A stretch of 64,000 bases of DNA from Multifurca ochricompacta (Eukaryota > Basidiomycota > Agaricomycetes > Russulales > Russulaceae): positions 124,001 to 188,000 of the forward strand of contig WTXG01000042.1 in NCBI GenBank assembly GCA_022496185.1, in the 5' to 3' direction. Position 1 is the stretch's first letter; the number at the start of each line of letters is the position of its first letter. Under the pieces are notes generated by a model, which was not told the origin of the DNA, searched no databases, and was given only the letters and a program-made list of their open reading frames with translations. Positions 46,519 to 57,640 of the stretch are shown piece after piece. The translations under genes and the position numbers were made by a program.

Positions 46519-47689
46519 TCAGTGACCAACTGTGAATGTAATCATGTGAGGAGGTAGTGTGAGACGACGGCGGGAACGAGGGCGGCATGTACTGCCAACT
46601 CCACCAGCTTGAAGGATTGCACGGAGTTCAGGATTGGGGGCAAAGGTCATGGCTTCTGCTGCAGTGGGGACTATGTCCCAAGTGGGTGCATATACATAGG
46701 TGAGATAAGGGAAGAGACGATAGTAAATGTCAGCCCTAGACATGGCGTGGACTGTCTCTTGGATGTCTTGGTGGGCTCGGCTAACCTGTTGTCTCCAGTG
46801 GGCCAGTTCATGAAGAGCACCATCCAGTCGTCAAGTAGCATGGCAGAAGCGGGCAACTTCTGCCCAGGCACCTGGATCCTGAAGTTCATCCAATGCATGA
46901 CTGACAATTGGTGTAAATTCTGTGTCTGGGTCAAAAAGTCATTGCTGAAAGAGTGTGAGAATAGGATTAGGGAAACCGGGTGTCGGGTATGAGGTTGAGC
47001 ATATAAGGGAAAGCGAAAGATGGGCTCATCAGCCCCCATGGTGCAGACAACAGTGGGCTCATCTTGTCAAAGTCGTAGGCAATGTAGCGAGCAATCCTTC
47101 GATAACCATGTGAGTCAGTGATTAGATGGGAAAGTAGTGACAATGTTATGCATATGGTTGCAGATAAATGGGGGGCCTGGGTAAGTGTAAGGAATGGGTG
47201 ATTGTCAGGTAGCAGCAGCATCGCCCGGTAGACGTTCCAGTTCTGGGGTAGGTGGTCTCTGGTCTTCAGTACCATTCTGGGTCTGAGTCCCTCCAGTGGC
47301 ATCAGCCTCTAAGCGTGAACGCGTTCCTGTAGCATGGTCAATACACGGTTACGGACTGCTGGGTCTAGATTTTGAGTCACAGATGTTGTGATAGAGATGG
47401 CATTGGTGAGAGTTTGGATGGGATTGTCGGACATGGTAAAGGAAAAATGTGAAGGAGGGGTTGATGAAGCCGGTGTGGATGGAAGTGTAGGGGCATCTTG
47501 TGGGAATTTGAGTGCACCTAAGTTTGCTGCATCAGCAGCAGCAGCAGCAAACTGGTCTCTGAAGTTAGGGTCTGGGGTGGAGGGTGAAGGCTGAGTGTTG
47601 GTAGGTCGGCATGTGGTAGACATCCTGGGGCCTGGTTTGATACCTTTGCGTGGGGAAAAGAGGTGAGTGAGTCGTTTGGTGTGAGCCAT
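46519..47689 (-). pseudogene. Gypsy F third ORF (accessory)
   Basis: Begins MAHTKRLTHLFSPRKGIKPG at 47689 and matches the gypsy C third ORF: Pro/Ser/Thr-rich start, FTMSDNPIQTLTNAISITTS, MGADEPIFRFPLYAQP, HELAHWRQQVSRAHQDI (about 46760-46810), MSRADIYYRLFPYLTYVYAP, PELRAILQAGG. Split over three frames by indels. Not envelope-like. Unknown family. Confidence 0.6.
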
Positions 47690-47770
47690 GATAAGAGGAT
47701 GAGGTGTGTATGGGGGAAGAGAGGTGGGAAGAAAAAAAAACGTGTAGTCACCCCCTTCTTAAGGGAGGTG

Positions 47771-50700
47771 TCATCCCTGACGCCTGGGAAGAGAATCATA
47801 GTACCGTTTGATCAGTGTAGGGGCATGACAGTCAGAGCTATCAACCCAAGAGTTCTCACTGGCAGGATAGCCAACCCAGCTGACCAGAAATTGGAGCTTC
47901 TTAGAACGCCCATGGAGCCGGTGATTAAGGACAGCTGCCACTTCATATTCTTCTTCCTGATTAACAAGCTCTGGTGGGGGCCTGAGATAATTGGGGCCAT
48001 GTGCAACAGTTTCTAGATAGGGAGATAGAAGATCAATATGAAACACATCATGGATATTCATGTGGGAAGGCAGGGACAAGCGATACGCCACAGGGGAGAT
48101 ACAGTTCAGAATGCGGAAGGGGCCGTAACGGTGGGGGGCTAACTTAGTCGATGGGAAGTGGGTCTTCAGGTTGCACCCCTCCAACCAAACCTGAGTGCCC
48201 ACTGCGAGAGGAGGTCGCGTCAGGCGACTCATGGGGGTTCGAAGCGCTAGTTCGGCACGGGTACGTGCAGCCTGAAGGTCGTGGAGACGGGTGTCGACTT
48301 GGGGAACGCTAGACTTGGATAATTGTCCGTTCCAATCGAACGAAACGCCGTGTATTAGCGCATGCAGAGATAGTTTGGATTTGTCGTGTGTCCATGAATT
48401 ATGGACGAATTCGGCTAATGGCAAGTAGTCTGGCCATTGAGATTGATCGTCACCAAGCCAAAGGCAGAGGTATTGTTTGAGCCATAGATTCATACGTTCG
48501 CTCGAACCATCCGTTCGGGGGTGAAAAGTGGTCGACAGGTTTTGTTGGATACCCAGTACACGGGCAAGTTCACGGGAAAAGTGTGAGGTAAACCAGGGAT
48601 CCCGATCAGAGATGATACATCGTGGGACACCAAAGGTTGGAAAAACATGTCGGTAATACAGGGTAGCAATCCCTTCCCCTGTGATATCTTTTGAGCAGGG
48701 AATGAATTTTGCTGATTTGGAGCAGCCTTGGTCCACGATTGTGAGTACCGCATTGTAACGTCCCGAGGGCGGGAGATCTGTGATAAGATCCATCGCGACA
48801 TACTGAAAGGGGCCGGCCGAGGCCGGTACATCGAATGGAAACAAAGGGGCTTTTTTAGTTAACTTTGGTTTATTTTCTTGACATGTTGCGCAACCCTGAA
48901 CATATTCTCGGACGAATTCCCTAAGACTGATGCCGTCGTAATCGGCTAACACCTTTCGTGTAGTCTTTTCAATACCCGGGTGTCCCGCGAGGACATGATT
49001 GTGATAGCATTGGAGAATGTCCCATCGTGCTAGCAGGTCAGACGGGAAGGGGTGTTTAACTGTTTGTAGCGTTCGGAGAAATAATTTGTTGGGGAGGATT
49101 ACGACCTTTTCATTGTCTTCGGTTCCGCGATCAGCGTCAGGCCGTCGTGAGAGCATATCTGCCATGGTGTGTAATTTTCCAGGGACGTGTTCCAGAGAGA
49201 AATCAAAATCAGCCAATTCCTGAAGCCAACGAGCCTGTCTTCAGTTGAGTTTTTGTGGTTCTCGGAAATACTGTAAGTTATTATGGTCTGTGCAGACCTG
49301 AACTTTGTGTTGGGCTCCAAGGAGATATTGACGCCAGACACGAAAGGCTACCATAATCGCGAATAATTCCCTATCATATATGTCCCAATTCCTCTGAGTC
49401 TCATCAAGCATTTTCGAGAGGTATGCGATAGGATGTAAGTGTCCCACAGGGTCCTTCTGGCTTAACGTGGCGCCAACGGCATATCCAGAAGCATCTGTAT
49501 CTACGATAAACGGCTGCTCAAAATTCGGTTGTGCGAGCACCAGTTGAGAGGTTACACGTTCTCTGAGTGTATCGAAGGCATGCTGTTCCACTGTCATCCA
49601 CTTCCATGGATTCTTGGCACTGGTTAGGGCATTCAGAGGGGCGGCGATCTTGCTAAAGCCCTGAATGAAGTGACGATAGAACTGGCAGAACCCTAAGAAC
49701 GATCGGACTTCTTTCACGGTTGTGGGAACCTTCCAGGTGGCGACGCCTTCCACTTTGACTGGATCCATATGAACTTGATTCGCCTCCAAGATGAGCCCAA
49801 GGTATTCTATTCGCGTTTGTTCGAAGGCACACTTTTCTGGTTTGAGGTATAGATCTAGGCAATTAAGTTTATCCAGAACACAATGGACCTTGGATCGGTG
49901 ATTGTCAAGATCGTTATCTGTGTGAATAAGGATGTCGTCCATATAGACTGTAAACCACGCCTTTCCTGTTGCGTCGTGGTCATTGAGTTCATCTCTGAAT
50001 TCGGCATTCATCATGGTCTGGAATGTCGCTGGGGAATTGGTTAAGCCAAAGAACATCACATTGGGTTCAAAGAGACCCCGATTAGTTTTGAACGCGGCTT
50101 TCCAGCAGTCTTCAGGTATGATACGGATATTGTTGTAGCCCCAGCGAACGTCCATCTTTGTGAACAAAGTACTTCCTCGGACTCGATCGATAAGTTCTGG
50201 GATAAGCGGGAGAGGATAAGTGTTCCGGATCGTCCAGTTATTCAGTTTACGATAATCTTGTACGGGTCTAAGTTTTCCGTCCTTCTTTTTAATAAAGAAG
50301 AATGAAGATGCGTATGGTGATTTCGATGCTGAAATATAGCCCTTTTTCAAATGTTCGTCGAGGAAAGCGTTCAACGCGTCTTGTTCTCCCAGTCTGAGTG
50401 GATAGATCTTACAATCCATTGAGGCCGGAGCGTCTGCTTTTAGTTCGATTTTATGGTCCCAGGGTCGTTCTGCGGGGAAGTGTTGAGCTTCCTGGTCACT
50501 GAATACTTTCTGGTGTCGGTGATACTCTGAAGGGACAATCTGATCCCAGGATCGTTCTATCTTATCTTTAGCTTTGATTGCTAATTCTTGCGCGATGTTG
50601 AGTCACTTTATCTGTTCGGTAGGTAGACTGAATGTGACCTTGTCCATAAGGTGTCCTGCTGTCCAATCTATGTGTGGATTATTTGCTGTGAACCACGGAT

Positions 50701-51054
50701 ATCCTAGAATCACTTCATCCGTTCCAATTGACACAACATAAAATCTGTGTTGTTGCGCCTTGTCGTTGGTGACGACACAGAGATCGACGCATCGTGTGAT
50801 ATAACGCGTGGCATTAGGTGATCCGTCTGCATTTTGTAATCATTTTGGGATTGTCAGACACTTTGTGGGGAGTCTGTGTTTGATTACTGTTTTATAATTA
50901 ATAAAGTTTTCAGTGGCTCCACTGTCGACAAGAGCTTCTATGTTGGCCTCTTTTTTCACTCCATGTAATGGGACAGAGATTGTCATTGCTCTAATAGGTG
51001 ATCTAAATACATGGTGTGAGATTAACGCTCGAATGAAGGCCGCATCATTCAAGC
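47771..51054 (-). pseudogene. Gypsy F Pol polyprotein
   Basis: Protease VDSGATENFINY, RT FFIKKKDGKLRPVQDYRKLN, FFGLTNSPATFQ, VYMDDILIH (active site intact), RNase H VDTDASGYAVGATLSQKD and YDRELFAIMVAF, integrase finger (YHNHVLAGHPG; CATCQENK), DDE core (VAMDLITDLPPSGRYNAVL; SDRDPWFTSHF; HPRTDGSSERMN), and chromodomain (EEEYEVAAVLNHR; FLVSWVGYPASENSWV). Stop at 47771. Breaks are TGA at 50840, 50603 and 49241; gypsy C has CGA at the first and third. Pol starts in the -1 frame over the gag stop. Confidence 0.92.
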
Positions 51055-52221
51055 GATATAAAAATCCTCATCCCCTTTGAATTTACTCTGAAGGGCGAGG
51101 CGTTGATCATTGTTCATGGATCGAAGGGCGTTGGCGAGCACGTCGACGTCTATTTCGGTCATCTCTACAGGTTTCTGTGCGTGAGCTTTAGTAGGTGCTG
51201 TTGTCGTTGTCGAAGGGACTTCTGTGATCGTGGTGGTCCGAGCCGGGCTACTGGCGCTGGCATTGGTATTAATGCGCGGCTTCTTATTCGGGCAGTCCCT
51301 GACGAGATGTCCTCAGTGCCCACACTCAAAGCATCGGCCATCCTTCCTATACTGCTCTTTCTCTTCTGTCGTAATTGCCTTTTTGATGACGTCGGCTCCT
51401 TGTGAGTGTGGGTCCGACTCGCGTTTCTTATAAAACGTAAATTTGTTGCCTCGGGGTGGCGTGTTTGTTGTCGACCGCGTGCCGAGGGCGTCTTTGCTAT
51501 ACAACCAATTTGCATGGTGCTTCCTGGCCGAGGCCGCTGCTTCATCAAACGTCTTAGGTTGGTCAAATAGGAGCATAGTCTGAACCAATCGCGTGGGGAG
51601 GCCTCGGTGAAAGAATTGCCGAGCGGCTGGGTCATCAATATGGAGTTCGGCCCTTGTAGCCAGCATGCGAAACTCGGCGATGTATTCGTCGATATTAGAA
51701 TCTCTCATTTGTAAGCGATCTAACGCTCGCAGCGCTTTCTGTCCAGCCGCCACGTTGGCCCATGCATCTCGGAATATTTGTCTGAATTTGTCCCAAATGT
51801 ATGGGACTCGGATGTTTCCCTCTTTGATGTCAGTCAACCATTTGATCTGGTCTATCACCCATCGGTCTACTCGGGGTCCTCGTAGCAATCCTAGTGTGAA
51901 CGCAACTCTCGTTCTTTCGTTCTGAACCATGGCTACTGTTTCATTGAGGCTGAAGAATAGTTCCAGTTTGGCCAGCCAGTCCATGGCTATGTCTCGATCT
52001 CCGTCGAAGAAGGGTGGTGGTACGCCCATCATGGGCCCTCCCGAGTACGTTGCCCCTCCTCCTGGAGCGGGGGGTCCTTGCGGTGGTTCATCAGGGTTTC
52101 TTCCTGTCATTCTGGTAATTGGCCTATCTTCGGGGCTTCGTTCGGGTCGACCGGTCTGAGATTCAACGATCTCTTCCTCCGCAGCCCTCCTTGCCTGTCT
52201 AGTATTCGGTCTGGTCGTCAT
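51051..52221 (-). pseudogene. Gypsy F Gag, one stop
   Basis: ATG at 52221 (MTTRPNTRQARRAAEE), with an open but ATG-less frame further upstream to about 52440. Gag core as in C (AKLELFFSLNETVAMVQNE; LRGPRVDRWVIDQIKW; FRQIFRDAWANVAAGQKAL). Zinc knuckle CFECGH-GHLVRDC holds a TGA at 51313 in place of arginine. It ends DDQRLALQSKFKGDEDFYIA (with N for D in places) at TGA 51051-51053. Confidence 0.9.
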
Positions 52222-52669
52222 CGTGTGTGGGGTAGGTACTTCGGTGCCTTCGTCGTTCGGGGTGGGGCTGTCTGCTGCCGCAAGAAGAGCGAAGCGGTTA
52301 TGGAAGTCAATAGGTAAGTCGCCGTGCGATTGTGGTTCTAATTCATCTGTTAGATATCGGAGTGGGGAGTTGTCTTCAAGAGACGCTTCCTCAGACGTTG
52401 GGGATCGGGGATCACGCACTGAGTAAGACGTCGCGCTGTCGGGATACGGGCAAGGGACGCAGTGTCGTCTCCTTGCGGTTCAGGTGAGTGTTTCGAGTGT
52501 TCGTTTATGGATATTACTGATCGCGCTGGTATCTAAACAGCTTCGGGGATCGTTGTTAATTCTGTGGTCGGGGTTTCGGGTTCGGGTGTCAGGGCAAGGG
52601 ACGCGTCGTCGTTGCCTTGTACGTTCGGTGAGTTCTGGTGTCCTCTTGTTTGAAAGAAGTCTGTTCTAA

Positions 52670-53194
52670 TGTCACAGTTAGGTGCAGGAACTGTGTCGAG
52701 GTCGAACAAGAGGAAGCAAATTCAGTCAAGTCTCAAGGTCACAAAGGGTCAAGTCTGGTTCAAGCCCACAACAAGGTCAAAGGGCACGCGCGCGAGGGTC
52801 GAAGTCGACAGCAGAGACACTCAGTCCTGCAACAAGTTCAAGAGGGTCGAAGGCTCTCCAAGTCGCGTCTTAGAGAGTTCAAGTGGGGTTCTTTCTGGGA
52901 GAGTTCGATGAAGTCACAAGCACCTTGGATTGGAACACAAGAGAACAGACTTAGGTCTGTCTCTCTACTTTACTGCACTTTAAATACAGGTGGGTTTAGC
53001 TATGTCATAGTAGGTAGAAGGTTCTAGTACTATGATGTATGATCTAGTGGTTGCACAGTAGAACTAGCTAGAACCAAGGAGAAAGTGGAGGGGTTGAGCC
53101 CTCAGTAAGCAACAGTAAAGTAGTGTTTCAAATGAAAGTCCATTTCTTTGTCAGTCAACCTCATGTCACCTTGGCCAGTGTAGAATCCGTCACA
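52670..53194 (-). repeat. Gypsy F 5' LTR with self-priming site
   Basis: On the minus strand AAGTCTGTTCT follows a TTTAAA box, and AGAACAGACTT begins two bases after the LTR end (complement of about 52657-52667), as in gypsy C. Followed on the right by GTTGA. Confidence 0.9.
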
Positions 53195-54190
53195 GTTGAC
53201 ACCACTTGCAGTTGAGGGGCAGTTCCAGCTGATGTGGTACTTACTGTCGCAGCGCCAGCAAGTTTCCCCACGTGGGTTCTCATTCAAGTGCGGCATCTCA
53301 AGATGGTTTGGCAGCAGCGTTGGGGCGGCGCCCAATGCTCGAGGGGGGAGGGGGCGCGCATAGGTGTCGGCATACCTTTCAGCAATCGTTTGATAGGCGT
53401 CCCCTGCCTCCAACCTCTTTCTAATCTCCACAATCTCTTGTTCCAACTGAAACATCCCATTGGTCAACTTTGCCATCATCTTTGCATGTTCTTTATATTG
53501 TTGGCTCAATGTCCTCCGCAGGGTGATGCTTTTCCGCAGCCTCATGACTTCTGCTTTGAGGCGCGGAAGTCTCATGTTGTTTATCACCTCTTTGATTGCA
53601 AAGGCACAACAGTCTTCTGCCACGAGGTGGCCCAGCTGCTTGTCGGTTAGCGTGTGATGGAGCCAGCCTGTATACCTCTCCTCCAAGTAGACGGGAGCCC
53701 CATAAACCGGTCCATCTTTCTTCATGCATCCCGCCACATCCATTCCTCCATTGGTGTAGTAGATGTATTTTGCGATGGCTGTGGAACCATCGGCCATGGT
53801 GATCTCCAGGGGGAAGTACATGGATGAATTGGGGTTGTTGGGGATGAAAGGAAATTCGGGGGCTTCATCGTTGATCTCCCCGTTGAGCAGGTCGTTAGGG
53901 TGAGGCTCTTCACAGTGGGTGAAATCGTCGTTCAGGTTTGGGGACTGATTCTTGACATGGGCTTCTGCAGCTTCATAGTCAATGGGGGAGGAGGGACAAG
54001 TGGAGGGATGAGCGGAAGGGAAATTTTCGATGACGGTCATTGGGGAAGTGAAGGTGTCAACAGCGGCAGAGGCGGCGATGAAGGACATGTTGGATTGTTC
54101 AGTGGTAGTAATTCGCTGGGGTGGCATATACTGGGGAGTCTGATGGGGTCTGGGGTTGTTCTTTTAACGGTTCTTGGGCACTTCTGGGTG

Positions 54191-55669
54191 TCAGGTATGG
54201 AACTCCGCGATAAGGACCGGGGCAGAGATATCTCCGGCTGGTTCCCATGAGTTGTCTGAGGCTGGGAATCCCTTCCACTTAATTAGGTAGTACAGCTTGC
54301 GCCCTCGGCCTTGTCGCTTCGAATCTAGAATGCGTTCTATTTCCCACTCTTCTTCTCCGTTGATAAGGTCAGGTGGGGGTCTCGGGAAGTTTTCCCCATG
54401 CAGAGACGTTTCTTTGTAAGGTGTAAGCAATCTGGCATGGAAGACTGGATGAATGCGCCATGCAGGGGGGAGTTTGAGTTCATATGACACATCTGACAGC
54501 TTCCTTGTTATCTTGAAGGGTCCATGACGTTGGGGCGCTAACTTGGCTGTTGGATGTGACATGTGAATGTTCTTCCCCTCCAACCATACCAGGTCATTGG
54601 TTCGATAAGGTGTGAACCTTGTGGGTTTCTCTGCCAGGGTCCTTTGCGCCTTCAACAGGTTTTCATTGGCCGATTTCCTGATCTCTTCCCATTGGTTGAT
54701 ACACTGTGTGGCTGAAGGGACGTTCATTGGCTTTCCCATCCATGTGGCTCGGGGTGTCCATCCCATGATAAGTGAGAATGGGGAGTGTTTCGTGGTACCA
54801 TTGGGCCAAGAGTTGTGTGCGAATTCTGCCGTTGCAAGCCAGTCAGCCCAGTCATCCTGTCGTCTGTTGCACCAGAACCGAAGATACTGTTCGAGCCACT
54901 GGTTTGTTCTTTCTGACTGTCCATCTGTCTGTGGGTGATATGCTGTGGAGATGTTTTGGGTTACATTCAGCATTTTGCAGAGCACCTTGGCAAATGCGGA
55001 TGTGAAACGTGGGTCACAGTCTGAAATGATCTTTTCAGGGAGGCCATAGTGTCTGTAGACGTGATCTAGGTAGAGTTTGGCCACTCCCTCTGCCGTGACA
55101 GACTCATTGCATGGTATGAACAGTGCTGCTTTCGAACAGTCGTGGTCCGTGATGGTCAGGATGGAGTCGAAGCCTCTGGAGGTGGGGAGTTTGACAATAA
55201 AATCCATGGCAATAGTCTGGAATGGTTGTGATGCCGTTGGTGTGATTGGGAATGGTGCTGGTGGGTGCAGGTGCATGTTTACTTTGTTAGCCTGGCAGTC
55301 TGCACATCCCTTCACATACTCCTCTATGTCCTTCTTCATATTTGGCCACCAATAGTCTCATTTAGCTAGGGTGTATGTGTTGGCAATACCTGGGTGTCCT
55401 GCAGAGGGAAGATCATGGTGAAAATGGATCACCCCCCTCTTAATGTTGTTGCCACCGGTGACAACGAGACGATCCCCCTCTTTCCACCATAGGCCGTCGA
55501 TCTTCTTTAGGTTATGTGCCTCTGCCCATGACTCGCATAATTGTTGGTTCATGTTTTGCGACACCTGGGCCCACAGGTCCATGTCATGGAGACTGATGAC
55601 CACTGTCTTCGCGAAGACCTCTTCAGGGAGTACTGTGATGTCATTGTTGTCCTCTTCTCCATTGTTCAA
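54191..55669 (-). pseudogene. Gypsy G integrase and chromodomain
   Basis: Linker with HFHHDLPSAGHPG, then YWWPNMKKDIEEYV and CADCQANK (HHCC finger), DDE core (IAMDFIVKLPTSRGFDSIL; SDCDPRFTSAF; HPQTDGQSERTNQWLEQ), tail VWLEGKNIHM, FHARLLTPYKE, and chromodomain GEEEWEIERILDSK with YYLIKWKGFPASDNSWEPA. Stop at 54191. A TGA at 55358 stands before DYWWP, where arginine is likely. Confidence 0.88.
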
Positions 55670-55678
55670 ATCTGGTCG

Positions 55679-57099
55679 TCATGACAGGGCATCCGCCCAT
55701 GCATTACAACTGCCTGCAATATGCTTTAACACAAAATTATATTCTTCCAGTTCCAGGACTTCGTGGGCGACCCATCGACTGATCTTATGGGGTTCTTTCC
55801 AGTAGAGTAGATTAGAGTGATCAGTGTGAATGACGGTTTTATGGGGGGTTCCCGCTAGATATGGTCGCCAGTGTCATAGTGCCTTGACAATGGCCAGTAG
55901 TTCTCTGTCCCAGATATCGTAATTTCGTTCTGCTGGCGAGAATGTCTCGGAGTAGAAGGCAACTGGGTGAAGGAGCCCAGCTGTGTCTCGTTGGTTTAGT
56001 ACAGTGCCATTGGCGAAATGGGACGCATCCACTTCCAGTTCAAAGGGCTTCTCCAGATTGGGTTGTAAGAGAACTGGTTCTGAGCCAACAATATTCCGAA
56101 TCCGTTCGAAAGCTCGTTGTTGTTTGTCCACCCAATGCCAGGGTACATCCTTTTTCAATAGTCCATTCAATGGTTGGGCGATGCCTGAAAACCCCCGGAT
56201 GAATCACCGATAGAAGTTGCAAAACCCAATGAAGGATCACACATCTTTGATGCATGTGGGTACAGGCCACTCCCAAATTCCTTGTACTTTCACCGGATCC
56301 ATCCGCACATGTCCCCTTCCAGGATAACTCCCAGATACTCCACACTTGACTGTTCAAATGAACATTTGGCTGGTTTGAGGTACAGGTCATGTTCGTGCAG
56401 GATGTCTAGCACCTGGTGCACTCGTCTCCGATGATGAGCCAAATTGTCAGTGGTGGCCACTAGTATGTTGTCCATGTACACCACCACTTTGCCTGTAAGA
56501 ATAAGGTCGCAGAAAATGTGGTTCATCATTGCTTGGAAAGTGGCAGGCGAGTTGGTAAGACCAAAGAACATGACGTTTGGTTCAAAGAGTCCCTGATTGG
56601 TCTTAAAAGCTGCTTTACACTGGTCTCCTTCTTTGATCTGAATGTTATTGTAACCCCAACGGACGTCCATTTTGGAGAACAGGGATTTATCCCTCATGGT
56701 GTCAATGAGCTCCAAGATGAGCGGCAAGGGGTAGGCATTCTTTACAGTGTAGGCATTTATCCGTCGGTAATCCTGAACAGGTCGAAGTTTGCCGTCCTTC
56801 TTCTTGATAAAGAAGAATGGCGACGCATAGGGTGATTTTGATGGACAAATGTACCCCTTTGCAAGATGTTCCTCAAGGAATGCTGTGAGCGCGGTCTGTT
56901 CTGCCTGTGACAACGGGTAGATTTTACAGTTGATTGCTGATGGGGTGTTGGATATGAAGTCAATGGCATGGTCCCATGGCCGTGCTGGTGGAAAACGTTG
57001 GGACTCCTCCTCGGAGAATACCTTCCAATGTCGATGATACTCCTTTGGTACTACCTCCTCAAACGTCTTTTCCGTGTGCCCCTCAACTGCTTTTTGCAC
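55679..57099 (-). pseudogene. Gypsy G reverse transcriptase and RNase H, active site changed
   Basis: RT: FSEEESQRFPPARPWDH, FFIKKKDGKLRPVQDYRRIN, FSKMDVRWGYNNIQI, FFGLTNSPATFQ, then VVVYMDNIL: the second Asp of the YMDD active site is Asn (codon AAC at 56467-56469). A frameshift near 56310 separates RT from the thumb. RNase H: VDASHFANGTVLNQRD, YDIWDRELLAIVKAL. TGA stops at 56237, 56204, 55874 and 55679 all sit where arginine is expected (DV-SFIGF, FYR-FI, KAL-HW, ALS-RPD). Confidence 0.88.
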
Positions 57100-57640
57100 A
57101 GTTCCGATGCTTTGGTAGCAAAACAGTAGCCTGGGTCTTCACCTTCTCTTTCTATTCTACGCACCACTGAATGTCGCACAGCATAGTCGTATCCTATCGA
57201 TGTGATGAGGACAGGGTAGAAATCTTTGTCCATGGTCGCATCACTCCAATTGATCTTTGGTTCGAAGGCAGCAAGCCAGGGATATCCCAAAACTAGATCT
57301 TCATCACCCAGATTGGTGACTAAAAAGTGGATAATCTTCGTTCTTTCCCCCACTTGGACTTTGAGGTTGGTGTAGTGTGTGATTTTTCCTGCTTGGTTGG
57401 CTGTTCCATCAATATTCCAGATATTCTTTTCCTGGGGAAGTGCCAGCATTCCTAGTCCCATGGTTCTTGCCATTCATGGACTGATGAAGTTATCTGTGGC
57501 TCCTGAATCTATCAGGATGTCATGGTCGGCCGTCCTCTGTGTAGTTTCGAAATGTACTGGTATTTTCAAAGACTTGAAGCGACTAGTATACACAGAGGTT
57601 ACATGTAGTGCTCGTGCCCAGGCCGATGGGTTTGAGCCAA
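57100..57640 (-). pseudogene. Gypsy G protease
   Basis: Starts in the -1 frame over the gag end (GFLIGSNPSAWARALH), retropepsin motif ILIDSGATDNFISP, then LVLGYPWLAAFEPKINWSD. A TGA at 57474 follows FISP where arginine is expected. A frame change near 57060-57100 precedes RT. Confidence 0.82.

Larger units (their letters stand above)
45959..53194 (-). mobile_element. Ty3/gypsy chromovirus F (sister of C)
   Basis: 525-bp LTRs at 45959-46483 and 52670-53194 (I count four differences), GTTGA duplication (45954-45958, 53195-53199), 7,236 bp. Inserted in ORF3 of gypsy G. Genes are much better kept than in C: pol is broken only by TGA stops. Same self-priming layout as C. Confidence 0.93.
45655..54127 (-). 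pseudogene. Gypsy G third ORF (zinc-knuckle protein), split by gypsy F
   Basis: ATG at 54127 (MPPQRITTTEQSNMSF), 65 bases after the pol stop. Coding pieces are 54127-53195 and 45953-45655. The first has an acidic N-terminal region, a globular-looking middle (MADGSTAIAKYIYYTNGGMD; EERYTGWLHHTLTDKQLGH), a coiled coil (about residues 180-240) and a CCHC knuckle CWRCDSKYHISWNC. A frame break near 53205-53225 leads to a second CCHC (CQHCQSNLHWSWHC), which spans the gypsy F insertion, and two Cys/His clusters (CGKCLRHNAGHQELDC; CRACGQRGPYGFLCTHAC) before a stop at 45655. No transmembrane segment, so not envelope-like. Family not recognised; nucleic-acid binding is an inference from the knuckles. 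Confidence 0.65.

Noticed and set aside
54612..55355. Plus-strand open frames of 77-108 residues
   Set aside because: Antisense to the well-supported gypsy G integrase.
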